In this document: in pieces, positions 14,434-22,740 of the stretch
Layout of the letters: each line of letters starts with the position of its first letter
Numbering within the stretch: the stretch's first letter is position 1
Origin: an uncultured Lentisphaerota bacterium
GTDB lineage: Bacteria; Verrucomicrobiota; Kiritimatiellia; CAIQIC01
Direction of reading: 5' to 3'
DNA: 64,000 nucleotides
Assembly: GCA_903896925.1 (NCBI GenBank)
Contig: CAITZM010000117.1
Span: 1-64,000, forward strand
The notes under the pieces: generated by a model
The model's database searches: none
The model's input: only the letters and a program-made list of their open reading frames with translations
Told to the model about the DNA's origin: nothing
Translations under genes and position numbers: made by a program

Positions 14434-16500
14434 ATGCAACGATCTGAATGCCTGACACTCATCGCCTTGCTGCTGGCGCCGCTGGCCGCATTGCATGCCG
14501 CTGATACCCCCGCTGCGGTTACCAATACCATCGGCATGCGGTTCGTGCGCGTCGAGCCGGGCAGTTTCCTGATGGGCCAGGATGGTCCGGCGGCGGACTA
14601 CCAGACCGTGAAACATGCGGAGAAATGCGACGACGCCGATTGGGACGAGCGCCCGGCGCATCGCGTCAGGCTCACCACCGCGCTATATGTTGGCGTCACC
14701 GAGGTCACCATCGGGCAATATCGGCAGTTCCAGCCCGGCCTGAAAAGCAGCGGCGCGGACGACGAAGCGGTGACCGAGGTGAGTTGGAACGACGCGGTGC
14801 AGTTCTGCGCATGGCTTTCAGCGAAAGAGGGCCAGCCCTATCGCCTCCCCACGGAAGCGGAGTGGGAATACGCCTGTCGCGCGGGCACCACCACGTGCTT
14901 CCACACCGGCGACCGGTTGCCGGATGGCTTTCAGAAATGGAAAATCAACGACAAGCTCATCAAGCGCTTTTTCACCAAGGCCGGAAAGTTTCCGGGCGAC
15001 TATCGCAACTGGCCGGCCGAGGCGCCGCTGCGCGTGGCGCAGACGCCGGCGAACGCGTGGGGGTTGTTCGACATGCACGGCAACGTCGAGGAGTGGTGCC
15101 TCGACTGGTACGGTCCTTATGAAGCTGGCGAGCAGGCGGACCCGGTCGGGCGCTTGGATGGCGATTTCCGCGTGACGCGCGGTGGCAGCCATTCCGTCTT
15201 CAACCGCCTGCTCCGGTCGGCGAACCGCAGCGGACGCCTGCCGGAATGCGTGAATGACCAGATCGGCTTCCGCGTCGTGCTCGGCGCGTTGCCGAAGACG
15301 CCCCCGCTGCCGCTGCCCCCGCCGCCGCTCAACGCGCGCAACGTCAGCCAGCGTGCGCCGGACAAGGTCCAGGTAATCGCGGCGCCCTTTTTCAGCGGGC
15401 CGGCCCAGTTCGTAAAAGTTCCGCCGGATCTCGCCGGTCCGCTCTTCTCGAACCACAACCACAGTCCGGCCATCGCTGAGTGCCCGAACGGCGATCTGCT
15501 CGCCGTCTGGTTTTCCTGCGGCGATGAAGGCGGCCCTGAACTCACGGTGCTCGCGAGCCGGCTGCGCCACGGCGCCAGCGAGTGGGAACCGGCCTCGCCG
15601 TTCTGGGAAGGGCCGGACATCAACGACCATGCGCCGAAACTCTGGTTCGATGGCGACCGCACGCTCTTCTTCCTGGCAAAGAGTCTTGCGGGCGACATCG
15701 TGCGGACCTCGACCGACAGCGGCGCGACCTGGTCCAAGGCGAAACTGTTCCAGCCGGAGGCCGAGATCGGTAACATGCCGCTGCGTACGCGCGCCGGTCT
15801 GCTCCTGCTGCCGCTCGACGGCAACAAACCCGGGGCGAGCCTGAACCTCAGCCGCGACGGCGGGCAGACGTGGCAGTACCTGCCGGCACCGGGCAAGCCC
15901 GACTTCCGCGTCGGCGGCCACGGCAACCGTTTTGCGGGCATCCACAACGCGCTCGCGGAACTCGCCGATGGCCGGCTCATGGCGCTGGGGCGCTTCGATC
16001 AGGCGTCGCAGCAGGAACTGTTCAACAACCGTACGCCGCTCAGCATGAGCAGTGACGGCGGCAGGACGTGGACCTACTCGGCGAGCGAATTTCCTGCGAT
16101 CAGCACCGTGCAGCGCGCGGTGTTGCTGCGACTGCGTGAAGGCCCGTTGCTGTTCTGCTCCTTCACCGATGAGCAGAGCAAATGGAAACAGCGCAAGGGC
16201 ATGACCTTCAAAGCGGCCGACGGCTCCGGGTTTACCGGCTATGGCTTGTTCGCAGCCCTCTCCTACGACGAGGGCCAGACCTGGCCCGTGCGCCGGCTCG
16301 TCACGCCCGGCGGAGCGGAGCGCGCCGTGCCGGGCGTGGACAAGCACGAATTTATCCTCGGCGACTTGCTGGCGGAACCCTCCGGCTATCTCTACGTCTG
16401 CCAGACGCGCGACGATCAGATCCAACTCATCAGCAGCAAGAACCACTACGTCTTCAATCTCGCTTGGCTCAAGACACTGCCGGCTGCGCCGCGGAAATAA
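14434..16500 (+). CDS. Secreted SUMF1-like/sialidase fusion protein, copy 2
   Basis: 688 residues with a signal peptide (MQRSECLTLIALLLAPLAALHAAD). Same architecture as copy 1: SUMF1-like domain (about 25-290; EPGSFLMGQDGP, LPTEAEWEYACRAGT, DMHGNVEEW, RVTRGGSHS) then a sialidase-type propeller (about 320-685) with STDSGATW, SRDGGQTW, SSDGGRTW and SYDEGQTW Asp boxes. The FGE catalytic cysteines are also absent here, so the first domain is probably structural or ligand-binding. The serial arrangement with copy 1 indicates tandem duplication. The next gene starts 12 bp downstream, so they are likely in one operon. A putative acidic or deoxy-sugar glycan target is inferred from neighbours only. 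Confidence 0.8.
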   Translation: MQRSECLTLIALLLAPLAALHAADTPAAVTNTIGMRFVRVEPGSFLMGQDGPAADYQTVKHAEKCDDADWDERPAHRVRLTTALYVGVTEVTIGQYRQFQPGLKSSGADDEAVTEVSWNDAVQFCAWLSAKEGQPYRLPTEAEWEYACRAGTTTCFHTGDRLPDGFQKWKINDKLIKRFFTKAGKFPGDYRNWPAEAPLRVAQTPANAWGLFDMHGNVEEWCLDWYGPYEAGEQADPVGRLDGDFRVTRGGSHSVFNRLLRSANRSGRLPECVNDQIGFRVVLGALPKTPPLPLPPPPLNARNVSQRAPDKVQVIAAPFFSGPAQFVKVPPDLAGPLFSNHNHSPAIAECPNGDLLAVWFSCGDEGGPELTVLASRLRHGASEWEPASPFWEGPDINDHAPKLWFDGDRTLFFLAKSLAGDIVRTSTDSGATWSKAKLFQPEAEIGNMPLRTRAGLLLLPLDGNKPGASLNLSRDGGQTWQYLPAPGKPDFRVGGHGNRFAGIHNALAELADGRLMALGRFDQASQQELFNNRTPLSMSSDGGRTWTYSASEFPAISTVQRAVLLRLREGPLLFCSFTDEQSKWKQRKGMTFKAADGSGFTGYGLFAALSYDEGQTWPVRRLVTPGGAERAVPGVDKHEFILGDLLAEPSGYLYVCQTRDDQIQLISSKNHYVFNLAWLKTLPAAPRK

Positions 16501-16512
16501 CAGGAACCCAAA

Positions 16513-18843
16513 ATGAACAAGCACATGCTCCGCATCCGTCACGCTCTTGCGTTGCTCTTGCTCGCCACGGCCTGGCCGGCAGGCGCGGCTGACGCACCGA
16601 AACTGGCGCCGGTGCTGCAGCCGTTCGTGGACCGCCACACGCTCGCGGGTGCGGTGGTCCTGGTCGCAGACCCCGACAAGATCCTCGATACGGAAGCCGT
16701 CGGCTGGATGGATATCGCGGCGAAACAGCCGATGCGCACCGATGGTCTTTTCTGGATTGCGTCGCAATCGAAGCCGATCACGGCCGCGGCGCTGATGATC
16801 CTCGTGGACGAGGGCAAGGTGAACGTGGACGACCCGGTGGAAAAGTATCTGCCGGAGTTCAAGGGCCAGCAGGTGAATCTCAGCACGAATGCGGCCCGGC
16901 CGGAACTCCAGACGCCGCGCCATCCGATCCGCGTGCGCGAGGTGCTCAGCCACACCAGCGGGCTGCCGTTCAAGTCGGAGATAGAGGAGCCGACGCTCGA
17001 TTTGAAGCCGCTCGCGGAGCGCGTGCGGAGCTATGCGAAGCTGGCGCTGCTGTTCGAGCCGGGCACAAAGTCGCAGTACTCCAACGCCGGCATCAACACT
17101 GCCGGCCGCATCGTCGAGGTGGTCAGCGGCATGCCCTTCGAAAAGTTTCTCGACGAACGCCTCTTCAAGCCGCTCGGGATGAAGGACACGACGTTCTGGC
17201 CCAGCCCCGCCCAGCTCAAGCGCCTGGCGAAAGCCTACAAGCCGGATGCGAAGAAGGATAACCTGGAAGAATGTCCGATCGCCCAACTGAAGTACCCGCT
17301 CGATGACCGCGAGCGACAGCCGATGCCGGCGGGCGGGCTGTTCTCGACCGCGCACGATGTCTCCATCTTCTACCGGATGTTGGCGAACAACGGCTGCTTC
17401 GAAGGCCGGCGCATCCTTTCGGAGAAGGCCGTTGAACAGATGACCTCCGATCAGTCGGGCGAAGCCAACTCCCATTACGGTTTCGGCATCGGCACGAACG
17501 GCAAGATGATCTCGCACGGCGGCGCCTATAACACCGCGTCGGCCTTCGACCGCGAGCGCAAGCTCATCACGGTCTTTCTCGGCCAGCACGCCGGCTGGAT
17601 GAAGGACGGCAAGACGATCATCCCGACGTTCCAGAAAGCGGCCGCGGCAATGTTCGCGCCGGCCCCGGCCAAGGCGGCGCAGGCGACCGACGACGCGCAC
17701 TTGATCGTGGGCCTTCCCGGCGAAGCGGCGGCGAAAACGAAAGCGGTCGAAATCGCTGCCGCGCTGCCGGCGTCCAAAGAGCATCTCACCGTGTTCAAGG
17801 CGCCGGGTCGTTACGGCGGCTGGCCGGCGAACCACGGGTTGTGGCAGTGGGGCGATGAGCTGGTCGTCGGCTTTCAGCGCAATTGGTACAAGTTCGCCAC
17901 CAACGATCACGCGATAGACCGCTCCAAGCCGCATGAGATTTGCCAGGCGCGAAGCCTCGACGGCGGCCGGACGTGGAAGGTCGAAGACCAACTGCCCTTC
18001 GCCGACCCTAAAGCAGAAAAGAAACCGGCGCCGCTGACGGAGCCGCTCGATTTCACCGCGCCGGACTTCGCGTTGATGTTCCGGTTCGGCGGGCTGCACG
18101 TCGGGCCGTCGTGGTTCTACGTTTCGAACGATCGCTGCCGCACGTGGGGCGGGCCGTACGCCTTCGCCGTCGAGGGCATCGAGAAAATCTGCACACGCAC
18201 CGATCTGATCGTGCTCGGCCCGCGCGACTGCCTGATGTTCGGCAGCGCCGCGAAGAACGACGACAGGGAAGGCCGTGTCTTCTGCGCCCGCACGACCGAT
18301 GGCGGCCTGCACTGGAAACTGGTCTCGCTCATCGGCCCGGAGCCGATCCCGGGCGACTTTGCGATCATGCCCTCCACGGTGCGCCTGTCCGGCGGCGCGC
18401 TCATCACCACCATCCGCCACGGCAAAGATGGCTACAACATCAGGGCTTGGCGCAGCGATGATCTCGGCCTGCACTGGACGCCGCTCGGTCCCGCCACCGG
18501 CAACATCGGTGGCAATCCGCCGGCCTTGGTCATCCTGAAGGACGGGCGGCTGTGTTTGAGCTATGGCTACCGCCGCAAGCCCACCGGTATGCGTGCCCGC
18601 ATCAGCAGCGACGAAGGCCGCACCTGGGGGCCGGAGGTCATTCTGCGCGACGACGGGCTCACCGGCGACCTCGGCTATCCGCGCAGCCTCGCCCGGCCCG
18701 ATGGGAAAGTGCTGACGGTTTATTATTTCAACGGCCCGCGCGACGAGGACCGCACCATCCAGGGCACGTTCTGGACGCCGCCCGCGACGGGCGGCGCCAA
18801 GCCCGCCTCGGGCGCTGACACAGCCCATGACCTGCATCGGTGA
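16513..18843 (+). CDS. Secreted serine beta-lactamase-fold / sialidase fusion
   Basis: 776 residues with a signal peptide. The N-terminal half (about 30-380) is a class C beta-lactamase/DD-peptidase/esterase fold: the nucleophile motif S-x-x-K appears as SQSK near residue 91, Y-x-N as YSN near residue 194, and a terminal HGGAY motif near 336 replaces KTG. The C-terminal half (about 420-760) is a sialidase-like propeller with SLDGGRTW, SNDRCRTW, TTDGGLHW and SSDEGRTW Asp boxes. Such beta-lactamase-fold enzymes are often esterases that deacylate sugars. Fusion to a propeller suggests attack on an acylated (for example acetylated) glycan. This is inference. It follows the SUMF1-sialidase gene by 12 bp. 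Confidence 0.75.
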   Translation: MNKHMLRIRHALALLLLATAWPAGAADAPKLAPVLQPFVDRHTLAGAVVLVADPDKILDTEAVGWMDIAAKQPMRTDGLFWIASQSKPITAAALMILVDEGKVNVDDPVEKYLPEFKGQQVNLSTNAARPELQTPRHPIRVREVLSHTSGLPFKSEIEEPTLDLKPLAERVRSYAKLALLFEPGTKSQYSNAGINTAGRIVEVVSGMPFEKFLDERLFKPLGMKDTTFWPSPAQLKRLAKAYKPDAKKDNLEECPIAQLKYPLDDRERQPMPAGGLFSTAHDVSIFYRMLANNGCFEGRRILSEKAVEQMTSDQSGEANSHYGFGIGTNGKMISHGGAYNTASAFDRERKLITVFLGQHAGWMKDGKTIIPTFQKAAAAMFAPAPAKAAQATDDAHLIVGLPGEAAAKTKAVEIAAALPASKEHLTVFKAPGRYGGWPANHGLWQWGDELVVGFQRNWYKFATNDHAIDRSKPHEICQARSLDGGRTWKVEDQLPFADPKAEKKPAPLTEPLDFTAPDFALMFRFGGLHVGPSWFYVSNDRCRTWGGPYAFAVEGIEKICTRTDLIVLGPRDCLMFGSAAKNDDREGRVFCARTTDGGLHWKLVSLIGPEPIPGDFAIMPSTVRLSGGALITTIRHGKDGYNIRAWRSDDLGLHWTPLGPATGNIGGNPPALVILKDGRLCLSYGYRRKPTGMRARISSDEGRTWGPEVILRDDGLTGDLGYPRSLARPDGKVLTVYYFNGPRDEDRTIQGTFWTPPATGGAKPASGADTAHDLHR

Positions 18844-19010
18844 ACCCATGCGCGTGTACCGACCTTCCACCCACCAGCGCGGCTCCCCGGCCCGTTCCGT
18901 TTGCTGTGGCCCTCGACGGCCCGGTTTTGGCGTTCTATGCTGTCGGGCTTGTTTGCGCCGCAGCAAGCGTCCGGCAGGCCTCAGGCTGGCAGCGCAGCAA
19001 GAAAGGCTTT

Positions 19011-21377
19011 ATGAACAGAGCATGGATGACCTTGGCATGGGCGGTTTGGGCGGGCTGGTCAGTACCGGCTTTCCCGGCTGAGCAACGCATTGACACGCCG
19101 GACCTCGTGCTCGCGGGCCGTGGTTGGTCGCTGACCCCGCTGGCCGATGGCGCGCGGGCGTTCGCCAACCGGCCGTATGTCTGGCAGGGGGTGCCGGAAA
19201 AGTTCCGCAACTGGCAGATCACGCAGACGGCGGGCGGAGTGCCGGCGGAAATCCGCGTGCTGGCCAAGCGTGCCACGATGATGTTCGCTGCTACGGCCCC
19301 GGCCGGCGTTGATTTGGCCGGCTGGAACACCGTCGCGACCGCCGCGTTTCACTATACCGACAAAAGCAAGACCAAGCTCACGGTCTATTGTCGGCCGCTG
19401 AAGGCCGGCGAGGAGCTGGTCGTGCCGCAAGGCAACTGGGCCGGCATGATGGCGCTCCTGCCGCCCGATGGGGTGTCTACTGCCGAACTTGCGGCATCCG
19501 CACAGCCGCTCGCGCGGCTCAAGTATAATCATCCGGGTTTGACCGTGGATCTGGGCGTCGGGCTCTGGGCGTTTCCGCTGCCGATGGATTTCAATGGCGA
19601 TGGTTTGCTGGACCTGCCGGTGTCGTGTCCCGACAAGCCCTATAACGGCGTCTACGTCTTCGAGAATCCCGGCACTGATACTGCGAAAAATTCGCTGCCG
19701 GTCTTCAAAGCTGGGCGGCGCATCAGCAAGGGCCTGCAGATGGCGGAAGTATCTTTCGTTGATGGTCAGCCGCGTGTAACCACGCCGGCGGTCGAGTATC
19801 CCGGGTTCCGCATTACCGGCCTGGAGAAAGGCGACAAGCTGCCGCTAACGAACAATGTCCACGCCAAGAAGGTGCGTGGCAATTTCTGGCGCTACGTGGA
19901 TTTCGATGGCGACGGCAAACTCGATGTGGTCGTCGGCGCCGACGATTGGACCGACTACGGCTGGGACAACGCCTACACGGCGGACGGCACCTGGACCAAC
20001 GGCCCGCTGCGGGGCTTTGTCTATCTCGTCCGCAATACCGGTTCCAACGAAAAACCGGTTTATGACCAGCCGGTGAAGGTGCTGGCGGGCGACCACCCGG
20101 TCGAGACGTTCGGCTGGCCTTCGCCGAACTTCGCGGACTTCCGCGGCACCGGCAAGCTCGACCTGATCTGCGGCGAGTTTCGCGACAGCTTCACGTATTT
20201 CGAAAACATCGGCACGCGCACGGCGCCGAAATACGCACCGGGCCGCCAGCTCAAAACGCCCGACGGCCAGCCGCTCACGATGGACCTGGAGATGATCACG
20301 CCGGTGGCGCTCGACTGGAACAAGGACGGGCACGTGGATCTGATCTGCGGCGACGAGGATGGCCGGGTGGCCTTCATCGAGAATACCGGCAAACTAGCCG
20401 CCGACGGCACGCCGCTGTTCCTGTCGCCGCGTTATTTCCAGCAGGAAGCCGACGATGTGAAGTGCGGCGCGCTGGCGACGCCGGTCGGGTGCGACTGGGA
20501 CGGCGATAGCGCCATGGACCTCATCAGCGGCAACTCTGCCGGCTACCTCATGTTTTTCAAGAACCTCAGCAGGGCCGGCGTCGAGAAACCGAAATGGGCC
20601 GCGCCGCAATACCTCGCAGCCGACGGGAAAGTCATCCGCTTCATGGCCGGCCCGAACGGCAGCATCCAGGGGCCCGCCGAGGCGAAGTGGGGGTATACCA
20701 CCTTGAGCGTGGCCGACTGGGACGGCGACGGCTTGCCGGACCTGCTCGTCAACTCGATCTGGGGCCAGGTGGTCTGGTTCAAGAATATCGGCACGCGCCA
20801 GGCGCCGAAACTGGCCGCCGCGCAACCGGTCGAGGTCGAGTGGGAAGGCCCACAGCCAGCACTGGCCTACGGCTGGCTGCGTCCCCAGGGAAAAGAGCTG
20901 CTGACGCAGTGGCGCACGACGCCGGCCGCGGTGGACTGGAACAAGGACGGGCTCATGGACCTCGTGATGCTCGACCAGGAGGGCTGTCTCGCGTTCTTCG
21001 AGCGCGCCAAGCGCGACGGCAAGCTGGTCCTGCTGCCGCCGCAGCGCGTGTTGTGCGACGAGAAGGGCGCGCCGCTGCGCCTCAACGCCGGCCTCGCCGG
21101 CAAGAGCGGCCGGCGCAAAATATGCATCGTCGACTGGGACGGCGACGGCAAGCTCGACATCCTGCTCAACGCGGCGAACGCGAAGTTTCTCCGGCAGGAG
21201 GAAGCGCGTGAAGGCAAGTGGTTCTTCAAGGACATGGGCCTGCTGGTGGAACAGAACATCGAGGGCCACGACGTCAGCCCGACGGTGGTGGACTTCAACG
21301 GCGACGGCATCCCCGACTTCCTCGGCGGCGCGGAGGATGGCCATTTTTATTATCTGAAGAATCCCCGGACAAAGTGA
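19011..21377 (+). CDS. Secreted FG-GAP/VCBS repeat beta-propeller protein
   Basis: 788 residues from ATG 19011, which starts a signal peptide (MNRAWMTLAWAVWAGWS) and has AAAGG upstream; earlier in-frame codons lie in a Pro/Cys-rich stretch unlikely to be translated. Nine calcium-loop motifs of the D-x-D/N-x-D-G type are visible (for example DFNGDGLLDL, DFDGDGKLDV, DWDGDGLPDL, DWNKDGLMDL, DFNGDGIPDF). These are typical of FG-GAP blades in integrin-like propellers that bind calcium and ligands. In PVC bacteria such proteins are commonly encoded in polysaccharide-degradation loci, presumably as binding or lyase-like proteins. No catalytic motif is recognisable here. It lies in line with the sialidase cluster. 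Confidence 0.8.
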   Translation: MNRAWMTLAWAVWAGWSVPAFPAEQRIDTPDLVLAGRGWSLTPLADGARAFANRPYVWQGVPEKFRNWQITQTAGGVPAEIRVLAKRATMMFAATAPAGVDLAGWNTVATAAFHYTDKSKTKLTVYCRPLKAGEELVVPQGNWAGMMALLPPDGVSTAELAASAQPLARLKYNHPGLTVDLGVGLWAFPLPMDFNGDGLLDLPVSCPDKPYNGVYVFENPGTDTAKNSLPVFKAGRRISKGLQMAEVSFVDGQPRVTTPAVEYPGFRITGLEKGDKLPLTNNVHAKKVRGNFWRYVDFDGDGKLDVVVGADDWTDYGWDNAYTADGTWTNGPLRGFVYLVRNTGSNEKPVYDQPVKVLAGDHPVETFGWPSPNFADFRGTGKLDLICGEFRDSFTYFENIGTRTAPKYAPGRQLKTPDGQPLTMDLEMITPVALDWNKDGHVDLICGDEDGRVAFIENTGKLAADGTPLFLSPRYFQQEADDVKCGALATPVGCDWDGDSAMDLISGNSAGYLMFFKNLSRAGVEKPKWAAPQYLAADGKVIRFMAGPNGSIQGPAEAKWGYTTLSVADWDGDGLPDLLVNSIWGQVVWFKNIGTRQAPKLAAAQPVEVEWEGPQPALAYGWLRPQGKELLTQWRTTPAAVDWNKDGLMDLVMLDQEGCLAFFERAKRDGKLVLLPPQRVLCDEKGAPLRLNAGLAGKSGRRKICIVDWDGDGKLDILLNAANAKFLRQEEAREGKWFFKDMGLLVEQNIEGHDVSPTVVDFNGDGIPDFLGGAEDGHFYYLKNPRTK

Positions 21378-21384
21378 GCGAAAC

Positions 21385-22740
21385 ATGCAACGCAGAGATG
21401 CCTTGAAAATTATGGCCGCCGGCGCCGCCGGGGCTTTCGCGACGCCGCCGGCCCGGGCGGAACAGGACCCGCCGGGCGAGATCGCGTGGTCGCGTAAGGT
21501 GCCGGTGCGCTACGCGGCGGATGTCGCCGTGCTCGGCGGCGGCATCGCGGGCGTGGCGGCGGCCTGCGCGGCGGCGAAGTCCGGCGCGAAAGTGGTGCTC
21601 GTGGAGCGCTTCGCCATCACCGGCGGCGATTTGACCACGGGCGGCGTGGCGGCGTTCTGCGGCGAGACGGCCGGGCAGGGCGAGGTGTTCGACGAAATCC
21701 TCGCCGACCTGGACAAGTTCCACGCGGTGACCATCTACCAGCCCTTTCCCAAGGCCGATCATCGCAATTTCGATCACCACCTCTTGGCGATCGTGCTCCA
21801 GGAACTGCTGCTGCGGCGCCAGGTGAAACTGCTGCTGCATACGCGTTTCGTGGACGTCCGCGTGGGTTCGGGCGGGCGCATCAGCGAATGCATTGTCTGT
21901 GGCAAGTCGGGCCCGGAGGCCCTGCGAGCCAGGCAGTTCATCGACTGCACCGGTGATGCCGATGTGGCTCGCACGGCGGGTTTCGCCGTGATGAAGGGCC
22001 GGCCGGAAGACGGGTTGCAGTTGTCGATGTCCATGATGGCGTTCGTCCGGCACGTCGAGCCGGAACTGGCCGCGCCGCAGTTGCCGGAAGGCTGGTTCGC
22101 ACCGGTCCGCTCCAAGGCCGAGCTGCCGATGACAAGCATCTGGCCCAATGGCCCGCGCAGCAATGCGCTCAAGATCAAAATCCCGCTGTTCGATGCGACC
22201 AGCACCGAGTCCCTGACGCTGGCCGAAATCCGCGCGCGCCGCCGGGCGCTGGAAGTGCTCGACTATTACCAGCGTCAGGAACACAAGCCGTGGCGCTACG
22301 ATGGGTGCTCGCCGCAGATCGGCATCCGTGAAGGCGCGCGCATCGTGGGCGACTACCTCCTCACGCTGGCCGACCTGCGCGCCGGGCGGAAATTCGAGGA
22401 CGCCATCGCCCGGGGTGTCTACCCGCTGGATGGCCACAAGCCTGACGACGATCAGCGCACGTACATCCTCAAGCCGTCCGAGAGGCACGTGCCGCCCTAT
22501 CAGCTCCCGTTGCGCAGCCTGCTCGCCAAGGATGGCGCCAATCTGCTGATGGCGGGCCGCTGTTTCTCCGGCGACCAGCTGGCGCTTTCCTCGGCGCGCG
22601 TGAGCACGACCTGTGCGATGATGGGGCAGGCCGCCGGGATCGCCGCGGCGCTGGCGGCGCAGAAACAAACGGATCCACGCCTGCTTGATCCGCAGGATGT
22701 CCGGCGAGTGGTTGAAGAACGTGGAGGAAAACTGACATGA
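21385..22740 (+). CDS. Exported FAD-dependent oxidoreductase
   Basis: 451 residues. The N-terminus has an RRDALKIMAAGAAGAF twin-arginine-like signal. The FAD Rossmann motif follows (VAVLGGGIAGVAAA, about residues 47-60), then VLVERFAITGGDLTTGG and the distal IDCTGDADVARTAGF, placing it in the FAD_oxidored family (PF12831-type), which is common in PVC sugar loci. These proteins may oxidise or dehydrate sugars, but few have been characterised. It starts 8 bp after the FG-GAP gene and its stop overlaps the next ATG (ATGA at 22737), so translation is coupled. A degenerate second copy's N-terminus lies at 24936-25130. Confidence 0.8.
   Translation: MQRRDALKIMAAGAAGAFATPPARAEQDPPGEIAWSRKVPVRYAADVAVLGGGIAGVAAACAAAKSGAKVVLVERFAITGGDLTTGGVAAFCGETAGQGEVFDEILADLDKFHAVTIYQPFPKADHRNFDHHLLAIVLQELLLRRQVKLLLHTRFVDVRVGSGGRISECIVCGKSGPEALRARQFIDCTGDADVARTAGFAVMKGRPEDGLQLSMSMMAFVRHVEPELAAPQLPEGWFAPVRSKAELPMTSIWPNGPRSNALKIKIPLFDATSTESLTLAEIRARRRALEVLDYYQRQEHKPWRYDGCSPQIGIREGARIVGDYLLTLADLRAGRKFEDAIARGVYPLDGHKPDDDQRTYILKPSERHVPPYQLPLRSLLAKDGANLLMAGRCFSGDQLALSSARVSTTCAMMGQAAGIAAALAAQKQTDPRLLDPQDVRRVVEERGGKLT

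Noticed and set aside
11901-16500. SUMF1 domains as active formylglycine-generating enzymes
   Set aside because: The catalytic cysteines expected after RGGS are missing and no sulfatase gene is in the window.
14818-18966. 1382-codon open frame on the minus strand
   Set aside because: Antisense to two well-supported sialidase-fold genes; arises from high GC with few stops and has low-complexity Arg/Ala-rich content without family motifs.
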